From Caldilineae bacterium (GTDB lineage Bacteria > Chloroflexota > Anaerolineae > Epilineales > Epilineaceae): DNA of 64,000 nt. Location of the stretch: assembly GCA_020634625.1 (NCBI GenBank), contig JACKBJ010000012.1, forward strand, positions 1-64,000, given 5' to 3'. Of this stretch, positions 8,797-20,100 are shown in pieces. The notes beneath the pieces are model-generated. The model ran no database searches. It worked only from the letters and a program-made list of their open reading frames with translations, and was not told where the DNA came from. The first letter of the stretch is position 1. Each line of letters starts with the position of its first letter. Made by a program: the position numbers and the translations under genes.

Positions 8797-9669
8797 TCAG
8801 CGACCGGCCAGGAGCGCGCGCAGCTGGTCGAGGTCGAGCCGACCGTCGTCCTTGCCGCCCTTCCAGAGCCAGCGGCCATCGCCCGACGGGGCCAGGAGCC
8901 ACTCCAGCTTCATGCAGCGGGTCGGCTCGCCCGTCTCGCGGGCCAGGGCTTCGGCGCGGGCCTGGCAACGCTGGATGCCGTACCAGGCCGCCGACTCGGC
9001 CGCGTCGAAGGCGCGCGCCAGCGCGATGCCCGAGTCCTCGGCCGTCAGCGTCGGGGGTTGGCGGCCGATATGGCGCTGGACGAAGCGGCAGCCGGCGTTG
9101 GGCCCCGCATCGACCTCGGCTTCGCCGCCCGGCAGCCAGGTGACCAGCCTCGCCGTGTCGGCCTCGCCCGCGAGGACGCCGGGCTCGGGCTCGACCCGCA
9201 GGACCGCCAGGTGGCCCAGCTCGAAGGCGGTGTAGGTGCGCGGATCGGCTTCGAACGCGGCATACAGCGCGGCCTCGGTGGCGCGGGTGTCCTCGTCCGG
9301 GGTGCGCTCGCGCCAGCGGGGCCCCAGGCGCGCGCGGTAGAGGGTCTCGAGGGTGGCCGCCAGGGCGTCGTCGGGGTCGAGGGCGTCGTAGGGGCGATCG
9401 GGGGCCGCGCCATCGGGCGTGTTGAAGCGGGCGGGATCGATCGCTTCGACCCGCACCGAAGCGGCCAGCTCGACGGCGCCGAAGACGTCGGTCGGCGCGA
9501 GGGCGGCGCCTTCGAAGGCGCTCGTGGCGCGATAGAGGCAGGGCGTCGGGCGCGAGAGCTCGGCCGGGCCGCGGCCGCAAGCGCCCAGGGCCAGGGGGAG
9601 CAGGGCCCACCGCGCGAGCCCGGCCCGGCGACCGGCCGGCGCCCGCAGGCGGCGACGCGGTGGCGTCAT
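8797..9669 (-). CDS. Putative lipoprotein, unknown
   Basis: A 290-residue protein with an Arg-rich n-region, a hydrophobic core and an ALGAC lipobox near residue 30, so probably lipidated and exported. The mature part is rich in acidic residues and Ala and has scattered Cys (CLYRATSAF, GCRFVQRHIG, CMKLEWLLAP) but no recognised domain. A Lys/Gly segment (LWKGGKDDGRLD) lies near the C-terminus. Its ATG overlaps the TGA of the TMEM175-like gene by four bases (ATGA), so the two are coupled; an accessory or partner role for the channel is possible but only inferred. Confidence 0.65.
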   Translation of the reverse strand: MTPPRRRLRAPAGRRAGLARWALLPLALGACGRGPAELSRPTPCLYRATSAFEGAALAPTDVFGAVELAASVRVEAIDPARFNTPDGAAPDRPYDALDPDDALAATLETLYRARLGPRWRERTPDEDTRATEAALYAAFEADPRTYTAFELGHLAVLRVEPEPGVLAGEADTARLVTWLPGGEAEVDAGPNAGCRFVQRHIGRQPPTLTAEDSGIALARAFDAAESAAWYGIQRCQARAEALARETGEPTRCMKLEWLLAPSGDGRWLWKGGKDDGRLDLDQLRALLAGR

Positions 9670-10268
9670 CCTTCGCGCTCCGGGTCGCCGCGCCGGCCGG
9701 CCACCACCCGCTCGATGCGCCGGTCGGGCAGCAGCCACATCACCGCCACCGCCACGTAGAGCAGGCCGGCGATCCAGGTGCTGACGAAGGCCAGCGGGAC
9801 GGCCATGCTGTAGAGCAGGAGCGAGGCCGTCCCCTTGCGGTCCGCGCCCAGGGCCTGGGCCAGCGTCGAGTCGCGGCCGTGGAGCGCCACCAGGGCCCGG
9901 GCCAGCAGGTAGTAGGCCAGGCCGGCGCCCAGCAGCACCACGCCGTAGAGCGCCACCGGCCAGGTGGCGAAGCGGTTCTCGCCCATCCAGCCGGTGACGA
10001 AGGGCACCAGCGACAGCCAGAAGAGCAGGTGCAGGTTGGCCCAGAGCGCGCGGCCGTCGACCCGGTCGACCGCCTGCAGCAGGTGGTGGTGGTTGTTCCA
10101 GTAGATGCCCAGGAAGGTGAAGCTGAGCAGGTAGCTCAGGAAGACCGGCAACAGCGGCTGCAGCGCGGCCGGCTCGGCGCCGTGCGGCACCTTCATCTCG
10201 AGGACCATGATGGTGATGATGATGGCGATGACGCCGTCGCTGAAGGCTTCCATCCGTCCGCTGGGCAT
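9666..10268 (-). CDS. TMEM175 (DUF1211) family potassium channel
   Basis: A 200-residue integral membrane protein with the family signature RMEAFSDGVIAIIITIMVLE at the start of helix 1, including the FSDGV filter-helix motif of bacterial TMEM175 channels. Six transmembrane segments follow, with a His cluster (NNHHHLL) after the third. Bacterial members are about 200 residues and assemble as tetramers that conduct K+ across the cytoplasmic membrane. The start is ATG 10268 with CAGGAG seven bases upstream; the longer frame to 10391 adds only Pro/Ala shadow sequence. It is coupled by a 4-base overlap to the lipoprotein gene downstream. Confidence 0.88.
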   Translation of the reverse strand: MPSGRMEAFSDGVIAIIITIMVLEMKVPHGAEPAALQPLLPVFLSYLLSFTFLGIYWNNHHHLLQAVDRVDGRALWANLHLLFWLSLVPFVTGWMGENRFATWPVALYGVVLLGAGLAYYLLARALVALHGRDSTLAQALGADRKGTASLLLYSMAVPLAFVSTWIAGLLYVAVAVMWLLPDRRIERVVAGRRGDPEREG

Positions 10269-10393
10269 GGCGCGGCTCCTGGGGGCGTGGGATCCGACCG
10301 CGCGAAGGGGCGCGGCAGGGGCTGCGGGAAGGGGCGGGCCCGCCGAAGGGGCGGGCTGCGGGCCCGGCGACGACCGCCGGGCCGGGCCCAAGA

Positions 10394-11347
<954 letters not shown>

Positions 11348-11590
11348 GGCGGGCTCCGGGTCGGGATGCTGGCGCGCGATGCCGATACGATGCGCGGCGC
11401 GGGCAATGCTTACCCGCCGCCCGAAGCTCGGGTCGGGCGGCCCGCGGCCGAAGCGCGCCCTTCGAATCCCGCCCGGGACCGCATCGTCGCCGGCGCTGAC
11501 GTGTTACACCAGCTAGAGTCGACCCGGCGCTTCGGCAACGGGCCGGATCGGGGTCGGCTTGCACTGGCGCAGCCAAGGTAGGAGGAACCG

Positions 11591-12205
11591 ATGTCCAAGG
11601 CCGATCTCATCCGCTGGAGCGGAATGTCGTTGCTCGCCGCCGGGATCCTGGTCGCGATCGGGGCGCTGATGCACCCGGACGAGTCCGTCGAGGGCGCCAT
11701 GGCCCTGCCGAGCTGGGGCACGGCGCACATGATCCTCGTGCTGTCGCTGATCCTGGTCGTCTTCGGCCTGACCGGGCTCTACGGCCGCCTGGCCGGCAGC
11801 GGCATGCTGAGCCTGGTCGGCTACGTGCTGGCCGTGGCGAGCAGCCTGATGTTCCTGGGCATCACCTTCGTCGAGGCCTGGATCGCTCCGGCCGTGGTCG
11901 CCTCGGGCCCCGAGGGGGCGGCCCTGATGGCGATGGACGGGCCGATCATGAGCGGCCAGCTGGGCATGGTGCTGATGGCGGCCGCGCTGGCCTACGCCGT
12001 CGGCTGGCTGCTGCTCGGCGTCGCGGTCTGGCAGGACGGCGGCCTGCCCAAATGGGCCGGCCTGCTGCTGATCGCCGGCGGGTTGCTCATGCCCTTCTCG
12101 CCGCCGCTGCCGCAGATCGCCTTCCAGCTGGGCGCCGTCCTGCTCGGCGCCGCGGCCGTCTGGCTGGGCTGGACGATGTGGTCGACCGGCGGGGCGAGCG
12201 CCTGA
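11591..12205 (+). CDS. Six-helix membrane protein, unknown
   Basis: A 204-residue protein made almost wholly of about six transmembrane helices with very short loops (MSLLAAGILVAIGALMHPDE, MILVLSLILVVFGLTGLYG and so on). It resembles small membrane proteins of the DUF4386/DUF998 type in layout, but I cannot assign a family. ATG 11591 is preceded by GGAGGA at ideal spacing. It is a single-gene unit with a strong intrinsic terminator 22 bases after the stop. Confidence 0.75.
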   Translation: MSKADLIRWSGMSLLAAGILVAIGALMHPDESVEGAMALPSWGTAHMILVLSLILVVFGLTGLYGRLAGSGMLSLVGYVLAVASSLMFLGITFVEAWIAPAVVASGPEGAALMAMDGPIMSGQLGMVLMAAALAYAVGWLLLGVAVWQDGGLPKWAGLLLIAGGLLMPFSPPLPQIAFQLGAVLLGAAAVWLGWTMWSTGGASA

Positions 12206-12227
12206 GCCCGACACCGCCCACTTGCGG

Positions 12228-12268
12228 GGGGCGTGGCGTGCCCGACGCGGGCGCGCCACGCCCCTTTT
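12228..12268 (+). terminator. Rho-independent terminator
   Basis: An 11-base perfect stem GGGGCGTGGCG / CGCCACGCCCC, with a GC-rich loop that can pair further, followed by TTTT. It closes the six-helix membrane protein gene. Confidence 0.85.
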
Positions 12269-12390
12269 GTGACGGGCCGTCCGAGCGCGCTATCCCGGGA
12301 TCGGGCGCTTGCCCTATGATTCTCGGCGCGCGGATCGGTCGCAACCGCATCGATCCGCACCCGGACGCCCCAACGACGAGGAGACCGACC

Positions 12391-13470
12391 ATGCGCCTGT
12401 CCAAGCTCGCCCCCTGCCTGGCCCTGGCCCTGCTGGCAACCGGCTGCCTGAGCGGCGGGAGCCAGGAGCCGACCGCTCCGCCGGCCGAGACCGAGGCGCC
12501 GCCGGTGGTCATCGAGCCCAGCGCCGCGCCGGAGGCGACCGCGGTCGAGCCGACCGGCGACGCTGGCGCGCCCCTGTCCTTCGAGCCGGCCACCTACGCC
12601 GACGACGCCCGGGGCTTCGCCTTCGAGCACCCGGCGAGCTGGTCGGTGATCGGCGCGCCGGAGCAGCAGTCGCGCGGCGAGATCGTCCAGCTGGGCGAGG
12701 GCGAGGCCGTCGCGCTGTCGATCGCCGTCCTGCAGTGGGAGCCGGTGGCCGACCTGGAAGCCTACCTGGCGCAGCGCAAGCTGGCCTGGGACGCCTCCGG
12801 CATGGCGGTGCTGAGCGAGGACCGCGCCAGCGTGGACGGCGTCGAGGTGGCGCGCTTCGTGGTGCAGGGGGCCGAGGGCGATGCCGGGAACTTCCTCTTC
12901 GCCGCCCTGCCCGACCGCTACCTGGCCCTGAGCGGGCCCGACACGGCGCTGCTGCAGGAGGTGCTCGGCACCCTGCGCTTCGGCCCGGCCGGCGGCATGA
13001 AGCCCGAGCCGCCCGACCCCGCGGCAGCGGGCCCGGTGGACCTCGACTGCCGGACCGACGACAGCGCCTCGCTCGACTGGGTGGCCTGCAACGTGATCGC
13101 CGCGCTCGAGACCCGCAACACGCAGCCCCTGCTCGGCTACATGAGCGATCCCTTCGGCATGCTCTACTGGCGCTCGGAGGGCCTGTCGGCGACCCGCGAG
13201 GACGCGCTGGCCGAGATCGAGGGCACGCGCCTGCCGGCCGCCGGCGCCGCGCCGCCCCGGTTCAGCACCGACCCGGCCACCCTGCCCTCGATGCAGGACG
13301 TCGACCCCGCCGCCTGGCTGGGGCCGGAGGTGACGCTCGAGCTGACGCTGTTCAGCACGGGCTGGGGGCCCGAGGGTGAGGACGAGGCCATGCTCTTCTT
13401 CACCCGCGACGCCGAAGGCGCCTATCGCTGGTCGCACCTGTTCTACGCGATGGGTGGCTTCGAGCGCTGA
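12391..13470 (+). CDS. Putative lipoprotein with PsbP/DUF1795-like region
   Basis: A 359-residue exported protein. The signal peptide ends in an ATGC lipobox (residues 16-19), then a Pro/Glu/Ala linker to about 60. Residues about 60-190 (YADDARGFAFEHPASWSVIG ... VQGAEGDAGNFLFAAL ... VLGTLRFGP) resemble the PsbP/PsbP-like fold common in bacterial lipoproteins. Residues about 210-359 form a second domain with two Cys (LDCRTDD, WVACNVIAAL). GAGGAG precedes ATG 12391. Function unknown; the PsbP-like call rests on the DxxxGFxFExPxxW pattern only. It is followed 40 bases later by another exported protein and may be co-transcribed with it. Confidence 0.68.
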   Translation: MRLSKLAPCLALALLATGCLSGGSQEPTAPPAETEAPPVVIEPSAAPEATAVEPTGDAGAPLSFEPATYADDARGFAFEHPASWSVIGAPEQQSRGEIVQLGEGEAVALSIAVLQWEPVADLEAYLAQRKLAWDASGMAVLSEDRASVDGVEVARFVVQGAEGDAGNFLFAALPDRYLALSGPDTALLQEVLGTLRFGPAGGMKPEPPDPAAAGPVDLDCRTDDSASLDWVACNVIAALETRNTQPLLGYMSDPFGMLYWRSEGLSATREDALAEIEGTRLPAAGAAPPRFSTDPATLPSMQDVDPAAWLGPEVTLELTLFSTGWGPEGEDEAMLFFTRDAEGAYRWSHLFYAMGGFER

Positions 13471-13510
13471 TCGGACGCGACCGGGGCATCGAGGCGGCGG
13501 CAGGGCGTCG

Positions 13511-14860
13511 ATGCGACGGCGCCTGAGGCCGGCCTGGCTCGCCGGCCTCGGGCTGGCCGGCCTGCTGGCCCTGCTGGCGCTGGTCGTCGCGCGTCCGGCG
13601 CGCCGGGCGGCGCCGGACCCGCCGTCGGTCCCCGTGCCGCCGGCGACCGCGCCGGGGCGGGCGCCGGCGGGCCCGGCACCCGATGCGCAGCAGGGCTTCC
13701 TCTACGGCCGGGTCACGACCGACGCCGGCGCGGTCTACGAGGGGCGGCTGCGCCTGGGCGGCGACGACGAGGCCTTCTGGGGCGACACCTTCAAGGGCTA
13801 CAAGGAGGGGAACCCCTGGGTGGCAATGGTGCCGCCCGAGCGGATCGAGCGGCGCGTCCCGATCCGGCTGCTCGGGCTCGAGATCGTCCGGCTGCGGCGC
13901 GAGGTCGAGCTGGGCCGGCCGCTCATGCTGCGCTACGGCGACATCGTGAGCATCGCGCTGAGCCGGCTCGTCATCCGGGTGACGCTCAAGAGCGGCGGCG
14001 TCTACGGCCTCGACCGCCTGGACGCGGACGACCTGTCCGAGGGCCTGCGCGTCTGGGACGCCGCGCGGGGCGTGCAAGACCTGGGCGAGCGCCAGCTCCG
14101 CCGCATCGACCTGCTGCCCACCGCCCGGCTGGCGGACGCTCCGGCGCGGCTGCAGGGGACGCTGCGCACGCGTCAAGGCGACTTCAGCGGCTTCGTCCAG
14201 TGGGGCGGGGGCCAGCGCGTCGACACGGACCTGCTGGCGGGCCATGATGCCGATGTGGCGCACGAGCTGCCCTTCGCGGAGATCCGCGCCATCGCGCCGG
14301 CCCCGGGCGACGGCGCTCGGCTGATGCTGCGCGACGGCCGCGAGCTCCTGCTCGCCGGCAGCCGCGACCTGGGCCCGGCGAGCCGCGCGATCGTCGTCGA
14401 GGACCCGCGCTACGGCCGGGTGCTGGTCGACTGGGCGGCCTTCGAGCGGGTCGACTTCGTCGCCGGCGGCAGCGGGCCGGCCTATGCCGACTTCCCGCCC
14501 GGCCGGCCGCTGGAGGGCAGCGTCAGCACCCGCGACGGCCGCCGCCTCACCGGCCGGCTGGTCTTCGACCTCGACGAGCGCGAGACCACCGAGACCCTCG
14601 ACGCGCCGGACCGCGACCTGGACTACACCCTCCCCTTCGACCGGGTGGCCGTGATCGCGCTGCCGGAAGCCGGGGCCGGCGCGGAAGCTCGGGCCCGCGT
14701 GACGCTGCGGAGCGGCGAGACGCTCGCGCTCGAGCTCGGCGGCGACCTGGGCCCGCAGAACGCCGGCATCCTGGTCTTCGGCACCGTGCCGGCGCGCCCG
14801 GAGCACCTGCCCTGGAGCGAGGTGTCCCGGATCGAGCTCGGGCAGGCGGCGGCGCCCTAG
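13511..14860 (+). CDS. Membrane-anchored protein with three internal repeats
   Basis: A 449-residue protein with an N-terminal hydrophobic segment (about 9-27) and a Pro/Ala linker to 60. The rest is three copies of a two-module unit of 120-150 residues. Module A (GxVxTxxGxxxxGxL) appears near 62-85, 212-232 and 332-352; module B ([RV]xLxxGxxxxL ... DLG ... [VL]xWxxxxRI[DE]) near 156-201, 269-317 and 396-444. The short beta-rich modules resemble SH3/LSm-like barrels, but I do not recognise the family. It probably sits outside the cytoplasm. The stop shares a CTAG palindrome with the convergent transporter gene. Confidence 0.68.
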   Translation: MRRRLRPAWLAGLGLAGLLALLALVVARPARRAAPDPPSVPVPPATAPGRAPAGPAPDAQQGFLYGRVTTDAGAVYEGRLRLGGDDEAFWGDTFKGYKEGNPWVAMVPPERIERRVPIRLLGLEIVRLRREVELGRPLMLRYGDIVSIALSRLVIRVTLKSGGVYGLDRLDADDLSEGLRVWDAARGVQDLGERQLRRIDLLPTARLADAPARLQGTLRTRQGDFSGFVQWGGGQRVDTDLLAGHDADVAHELPFAEIRAIAPAPGDGARLMLRDGRELLLAGSRDLGPASRAIVVEDPRYGRVLVDWAAFERVDFVAGGSGPAYADFPPGRPLEGSVSTRDGRRLTGRLVFDLDERETTETLDAPDRDLDYTLPFDRVAVIALPEAGAGAEARARVTLRSGETLALELGGDLGPQNAGILVFGTVPARPEHLPWSEVSRIELGQAAAP

Positions 14861-15759
14861 GCGGCGCGGCTCCGGTCGGGCAACAGCGCACCGAGCCAGA
14901 CCCCGAGCACGACCAGCGTGCCGCCGGTCAGGAACTGCGGCGTGATCCGCTCGCCAGCCAGCCAGCTGGCCAGGACGAGGGTGACCAACGGAATGAGCAC
15001 GAAGGAGTAGGAGCTGCCGGTGGCGGTCCAGCGGCCGAGCACGTAGAGGTAGAGCAGGAAGGCGACGATCGTCACGAAGACGACGATGTAGCCGAAGGCG
15101 AGCCAGGTGCTGGTTTGGCGCGGGACCACCCAGCGCTCGCCGTTGATCCACGAGGCCGCCAGCAGGATCGCGGCGCCGACGGGCATGGCGATGGCGTTGG
15201 TCACGAAGGGGTCGTTGCGCGGGAAGCGCTTGGCCACGATGCCCGCCTCGGCGAAGCAGGCGGCGCCCAGGACGATGGCGATCACCCGCAGCGGCGCCAG
15301 GTCGTCGGCCGCCGCGCCGCCGACGGCCACCACGATGCCGAGGACGGTCAGGCCCGCGCCCAGCAAGCCCCGTGCGCGCAGCGGCTCGAGCCCCTGCGCG
15401 GCCGCCAGGAGGATCGTCAGCAGGGGCACCAGGGCGACGATGGTCTGGTACAGGCTGGCCGGCGTCTCGACCAGACCCCAATAGATGAAGAGGAAGGACA
15501 GCCCCATGCTGAAGACGCCGAAGAGCACCGAGCCCAGCAGCGCCCGACCGCGCGGGAGCGGCAGCCGGCGAAGCAGGACGACCGACCAGAAGAAGGCGGC
15601 GCCCAGCACGAAGCGGGACCCGGCGCTCCAGAAGGGCGGCATCTCGGCATAGGTGAAGCGGATCGCCACCGAGGCGCCGCCGCTGACGATCACGAACAGG
15701 GCGAAGGCCAGCAGGGTCTTGCCGCTGGGCCGGGGCAGGCTGGCCGAGGACGGGCTCAC
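14857..15759 (-). CDS. EamA/DMT-superfamily transporter, GTG start
   Basis: A 300-residue inner-membrane protein with ten hydrophobic segments in two EamA halves: IRFTYAEMPPFWSAGSRFVL in the first, FLLYLYVLGRWTATGSSYSF and PLVTLVLASWLAGERITPQF in the second. The PLVTxxxAxxxxGE motif is the usual second-half signature. DMT proteins of this size export or import small metabolites; the substrate cannot be told. The GTG start at 15759 is chosen because AAGGAG lies nine bases upstream and the first helix follows at once; the longer frame to 16239 is Arg/Ser shadow. Its promoter region is shared divergently with the DUF2272 gene. Confidence 0.86.
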   Translation of the reverse strand: MSPSSASLPRPSGKTLLAFALFVIVSGGASVAIRFTYAEMPPFWSAGSRFVLGAAFFWSVVLLRRLPLPRGRALLGSVLFGVFSMGLSFLFIYWGLVETPASLYQTIVALVPLLTILLAAAQGLEPLRARGLLGAGLTVLGIVVAVGGAAADDLAPLRVIAIVLGAACFAEAGIVAKRFPRNDPFVTNAIAMPVGAAILLAASWINGERWVVPRQTSTWLAFGYIVVFVTIVAFLLYLYVLGRWTATGSSYSFVLIPLVTLVLASWLAGERITPQFLTGGTLVVLGVWLGALLPDRSRAA

Positions 15760-15911
15760 GGGGGCGGGCTCCTTGGGGCGGAACGGGTGAGGCGCGCCAG
15801 AATAGTCAGGCCGGCGGGAAGGGTCAACCGCCGCGCCGATGGCGGCCGGCGGGCCGGCCCGATCCGAATCGGTGGCGCCATCGGTGGCGCCGCGAGCGCG
15901 ATCCGACCCGC

Positions 15912-15941
15912 TTGTCGGAGCCGCCGGGCAGCCACTAGAAT
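15912..15941 (+). promoter_or_regulatory. Putative promoter for the DUF2272 gene
   Basis: TTGTCG (15912-15917), an 18-base spacer, TAGAAT (15936-15941). This would give a leader of about 60 bases before ATG 16010. Good -10, moderate -35. Confidence 0.5.
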
Positions 15942-16009
15942 CTGCGGACCCCCGCCTCGACCAGCCCGCCGCCACGGCGGGGCGATGACGGGAATCGAGG
16001 TCCAAGCCC

Positions 16010-17137
16010 ATGCGTATCCCCAAGCTCCGACTCGGCCCGGCCCTGGCGCTGTCCGGGCTGCTACTCCTGGCCGCGGAGGGCTCCGGTGCCCGGGCGCAGG
16101 GCGCGCCGGTCGAGCGCCTGCCGCGCGAGGTCCTCGACATCGCGCCGCCCGCGGAGCGCGTCGACGGCGCGCTCGGCGCCCAGCGCGTCGTCGCCAGCGC
16201 CTGCCCCAGCCTCCCGCTGGCCTCGGCCCGGCGCCGCATCGTCGACGCGGCCGCCCAGGAATGGGCCTACTTCGGTTTCTCGGTCACCGACCGGCGCGTC
16301 CCGCGCGGCGAGTCGCGGCTCTCGGGCTTCCTCGGCCGCGGGGGCAACCAGAGCTGGCGCCGCGGCGCCTCGCGCGAGCGCCTGGCCGAGTTCGCCCGCG
16401 TCGCGCCGTCCATCGCCGGCTACTGGGCCGCGACGCCCGGCGGCAGCTGGGCCCTCGAGCGGCAGAACGCGCGCTGGGCCGAGTCCACCGCCGGCGCGGC
16501 CCGCTGGCGCGACCCCTGGTCGGCCGCCTTCGTCTCCTGGGTCTACTGCGTGTCGGGCCTGGGCGAGCCCGATCGGTTCCAGCGCTCGATCGCACACCGC
16601 GACTACGTCGACCAGGCGATCCGGGCCCGCGACGGACGCGCGCCGTCGGCCGCCTTGCGCGCCTACGACCCGGGCGAAGCCACGATCCTGCCGGGCGACC
16701 TGGTCTGCAGCGCCACGCGCTCGGGCTACCAGACCATCGACCAGCGCCGCCGCCAGCTGGGCCGGGCGGCGAGCATGCACTGCGACATCGTGGTCAGCGT
16801 CGACGCGCCGGCCGACGAGATCCTGACCATCGGCGGCAACGTCTACGGCACGGTCTCGCTCAAGCGCATGCCCGCCGTCCGCGAGCGGGGCACCCAGCTG
16901 CACCCGCGCGACGACATCTTCGCCCACCTGGCGCTGGACGCCGACCCGATCGAGGCCGACGCCCTGCGCGGCAGCCCCAGCATCGCCGCGCTCGGCTGCG
17001 GGTCGGGCTTCGCGCCGCCGAGCCCGGTCACCGGGCTGGGCCTGCCCCTCGGCGACGGCGCCTGCGACGGCGCCGCCCCGAGCCGGGACGCCCGGGCGCC
17101 CCGGTTGGAGTACCGGCTGTTCCTGCTGGTGCCCTAG
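16010..17137 (+). CDS. Exported DUF2272 domain protein
   Basis: A 375-residue protein with a signal peptide (about 1-29, ending ARAQ). The central domain (about 70-310) carries the DUF2272 pattern: an N-terminal helix with W-x-Y/F-F, then DPWSAAFVSWVYCVSG, RSIAHRDYVDQAI, a GDLVC stretch and HCDIVVSV. The fold is thought to be NlpC/P60- or CHAP-like, with Cys and His candidates in SWVYC and HCD, but activity has not been established from sequence. The C-terminus RLFLLVP is a variant of the LPxL tail seen on neighbouring secreted proteins. ATG 16010 has a weak purine-rich site; its promoter lies about 70 bases upstream. Confidence 0.75.
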   Translation: MRIPKLRLGPALALSGLLLLAAEGSGARAQGAPVERLPREVLDIAPPAERVDGALGAQRVVASACPSLPLASARRRIVDAAAQEWAYFGFSVTDRRVPRGESRLSGFLGRGGNQSWRRGASRERLAEFARVAPSIAGYWAATPGGSWALERQNARWAESTAGAARWRDPWSAAFVSWVYCVSGLGEPDRFQRSIAHRDYVDQAIRARDGRAPSAALRAYDPGEATILPGDLVCSATRSGYQTIDQRRRQLGRAASMHCDIVVSVDAPADEILTIGGNVYGTVSLKRMPAVRERGTQLHPRDDIFAHLALDADPIEADALRGSPSIAALGCGSGFAPPSPVTGLGLPLGDGACDGAAPSRDARAPRLEYRLFLLVP

Positions 17138-17195
17138 GGCGGCGCCAACCCGCGGGGACCGGACACCCCGAGCCCCCAACGCTAGGAAGCGCTTC

Positions 17196-20100
17196 ATGAA
17201 ACCCGCCATCATCCCGCCAAGCCGCCTGCGTCTGGCGCTGATGCTGCTCCTTGGCCTGTTCGCCACGGTCATGCCGGCCGAGGCCGCGAACCTGTCCACC
17301 AGCCCCATCGCCCCGGAAATCGACGACGCGGACATCGCCAACTTCGGACCGGTGACGTGGACGGACAAGTGGTTCACCGACGGGGCGGCGGCCGGGCGAC
17401 CGCATGGGCAGACCTTCTCGATCGGCGACGCGGGGGTGATGCTCAAGGCGATCACCTACCAGGTGGCGCCGAACCAGAAGGCGGAGCCGACCAAGACCTA
17501 CCGGATCCGCGTGGGGCAGGTGGATGTGGCGCGGGCGACCTTCACCGAGCTGCATGCCGAGACGGCAACCCAGGACGTCACCTGGAGCGGTGGCGAGTTC
17601 ATGACCTGGACGCTCGACGAGCCGGTCTATCTGGCACCCAACGCCGCCTATGGCGTCGACATCGGCATGACCGCCAGCAGCTCGAGCTGGCGTACCGGCA
17701 TCCCCTATCTGAACGGCACCGAGGACATCCATGCCGGGGGCACGAGCTACCTGTCGGGCACGACGGGCAACGGCATCGGCGACGGGACCCTGAACTCGAT
17801 GGGCAAGGACCGGGTCTTCCACCTCGACCTGGAGGACCCGCTGGCGCCCCGGCCCTTCAGCGGGCAGATCGTGCCCGGCGGCAAGGTCGACCTCGTCTGG
17901 AGAAACCGCTCGGCCCAGGCGGGCTCGGAAGTCTGGGTGGACGTCTGGTTCGGCCGCGACCCCGTCTCCGATTTCCGCAAGCTGGTGGATCGGCAGGCGG
18001 GGCTGACCTCGATCGAGGTCGAGGCCCCGGTGGCCGACACCTACTACTGGCGGGTCGACTCCTACCTCGAGGGTCGGCCGAGCGGCAGGCCGGTGCAGGG
18101 CGCCCGCTTCTCCTTCATCGTCGACGACACCGACGGCGATGGCTTGCCGGACCGCTTCGAGCTGGCCTACACCAGCCCGCCGTCCAACACCGCGATGCAG
18201 CCCGGGGATGATGACGACGCGGATGGCCTGACCAACCTCGAGGAATACCGCGCCGGGACCGTACCCAACCGCGACGACACGGATGGAGACGGCCTCTTGG
18301 ACGGCGCGGAGGTCGCCGGCGCCGGGGCGCGCCCCGCCACCGACCCGACCCGGGCCGACAGCGATGGCGACGGGCTGACGGACGGTGCCGAGTCGAACAC
18401 CGGCTCCTTCCGGAGCGCGGCCGACACCGGCACCGATCCGACGGACATCGATACCGATGCCGACGCGCTCGCCGACGGCGTGGAGACGGGCAGCGGGCGC
18501 TTCGTGAGCGCCGAAGACACGGGGACCAACCCGACGGATCCCGATACCGACGGCGACCGGGCAGGCGACTGGTACGAGGTGGCCGCCACCTTCACCGATC
18601 CCACCGACGCCGGGGACGATCCGGGCTTCACCTACCCGCTGCCCGATCCGGACCCCGCCGATACGGGGGTCACCGACCGGCCGGTCAAGGTCTACATCCT
18701 GTTGGGTCAGTCGAACATGGTGGGCATCGGCTACGTCGACGAACCGCTCGACGGCCGCCCCGGCTCGCTGGTGGGCATCACGCGGGACGAGCACAAGTTC
18801 CCGCACTTCGTCGACGATCAGGGGCGCTGGACCGAGCGCCGGGACGTCTGGTACGAGGGGGTCATCTCCGCCACCGCCAAACGCTGGCTCAGCGCGGGCT
18901 GCGGCGCGAGCGACGACCGCCTGGGACCGGAGCTGGGCCTCGGCCACGTTCTCGGCGAGTACCACGACGAGCCGGTGATCCTGCTCAAGTCGTCCATCGG
19001 CAACCGTAGCCTCGGCTGGGACTACTGCCCCCCGGGCACCCCGCGCTTCACGTGGAACGACGGGACCACCGACTGGACCTATGCCGGCTACGGCGATTCG
19101 CCGGAGCGCTGGGAGACCGGCACGACGCCGTCCCCGATCGCATGGTATGCCGGCAAGCAGTACGACGAGTGCCTGCTGGACGAGGCGGACTGGGCCCCGG
19201 CGGGTGGAGCCCCGGTCGACAATGGGGTCGACGTCCTCGACGGCTTCGCCGCCCGCTTCCCGCAGTACGCGGCGCAGGGCTTCGAGATCGCCGGCTACGT
19301 CTGGTGGCAGGGGCACAAGGACCAGGCCGAGCCGCACGCCAGCCGCTATGGGCCGAACCTGGCCCGCTTCATCGAGGCCACCCGCGATTACTACGCGAAC
19401 CGCTATCCGGACCACACCCGCCCCGACGCGCCTTTCGTCCTGGGCACGGTGGCCTTCGACGGCGGCTGGAACAACGATTCCCCCGGCTTCCGCGCGGTGG
19501 TCGAAGGCCAGCTCTCGGTCAGCGGCGAGACGGGCGCCTACCCGGCCTTCGCCGGCAACGTCCTGACCGTCGAGACCCGCAGCTATTGGCGGGACGTCGA
19601 CGCGTCTCCGGGCAGCCAGGGCTTCCACTACAACAACAACGCCGAGACCTACACCCTCGTCGGGGACGCCCTGGGACGGGGAATGGTCAACCTGATCGAG
19701 GGCCGGCAGCCGACCCGCGACAGCGATCCGCCCGCACCCGATCCGGCCACCTTCGCCATGGCGCCCACCGCAGTCAACAGCGTGTCGGTCCAGATGACCG
19801 CCACCACCGGCTCCGATGCCAGCGACCCCGTGCAGTACCGCTTCACGGAAACCTCCGGCAATCCCGGCGGCAGCAGCAGCGACTGGCAGACCAGCCCGAC
19901 CTACATCGACGACGGCTTGGAGCCCTCGACGCGCTACAGCTACGTCGTCACCCTGCGCGATTCGGCCGCCACGCCCAACATCGGCAGGCCTTCCGACCCG
20001 GCCAGCGTGACCACCGACAGGCCCGACACGGACCCGCCGCTGCCGAATCCACCGAGCTTCGCCTCCCCGCCCAGCGCCAACGGCAGCTCGGCCCACATGA

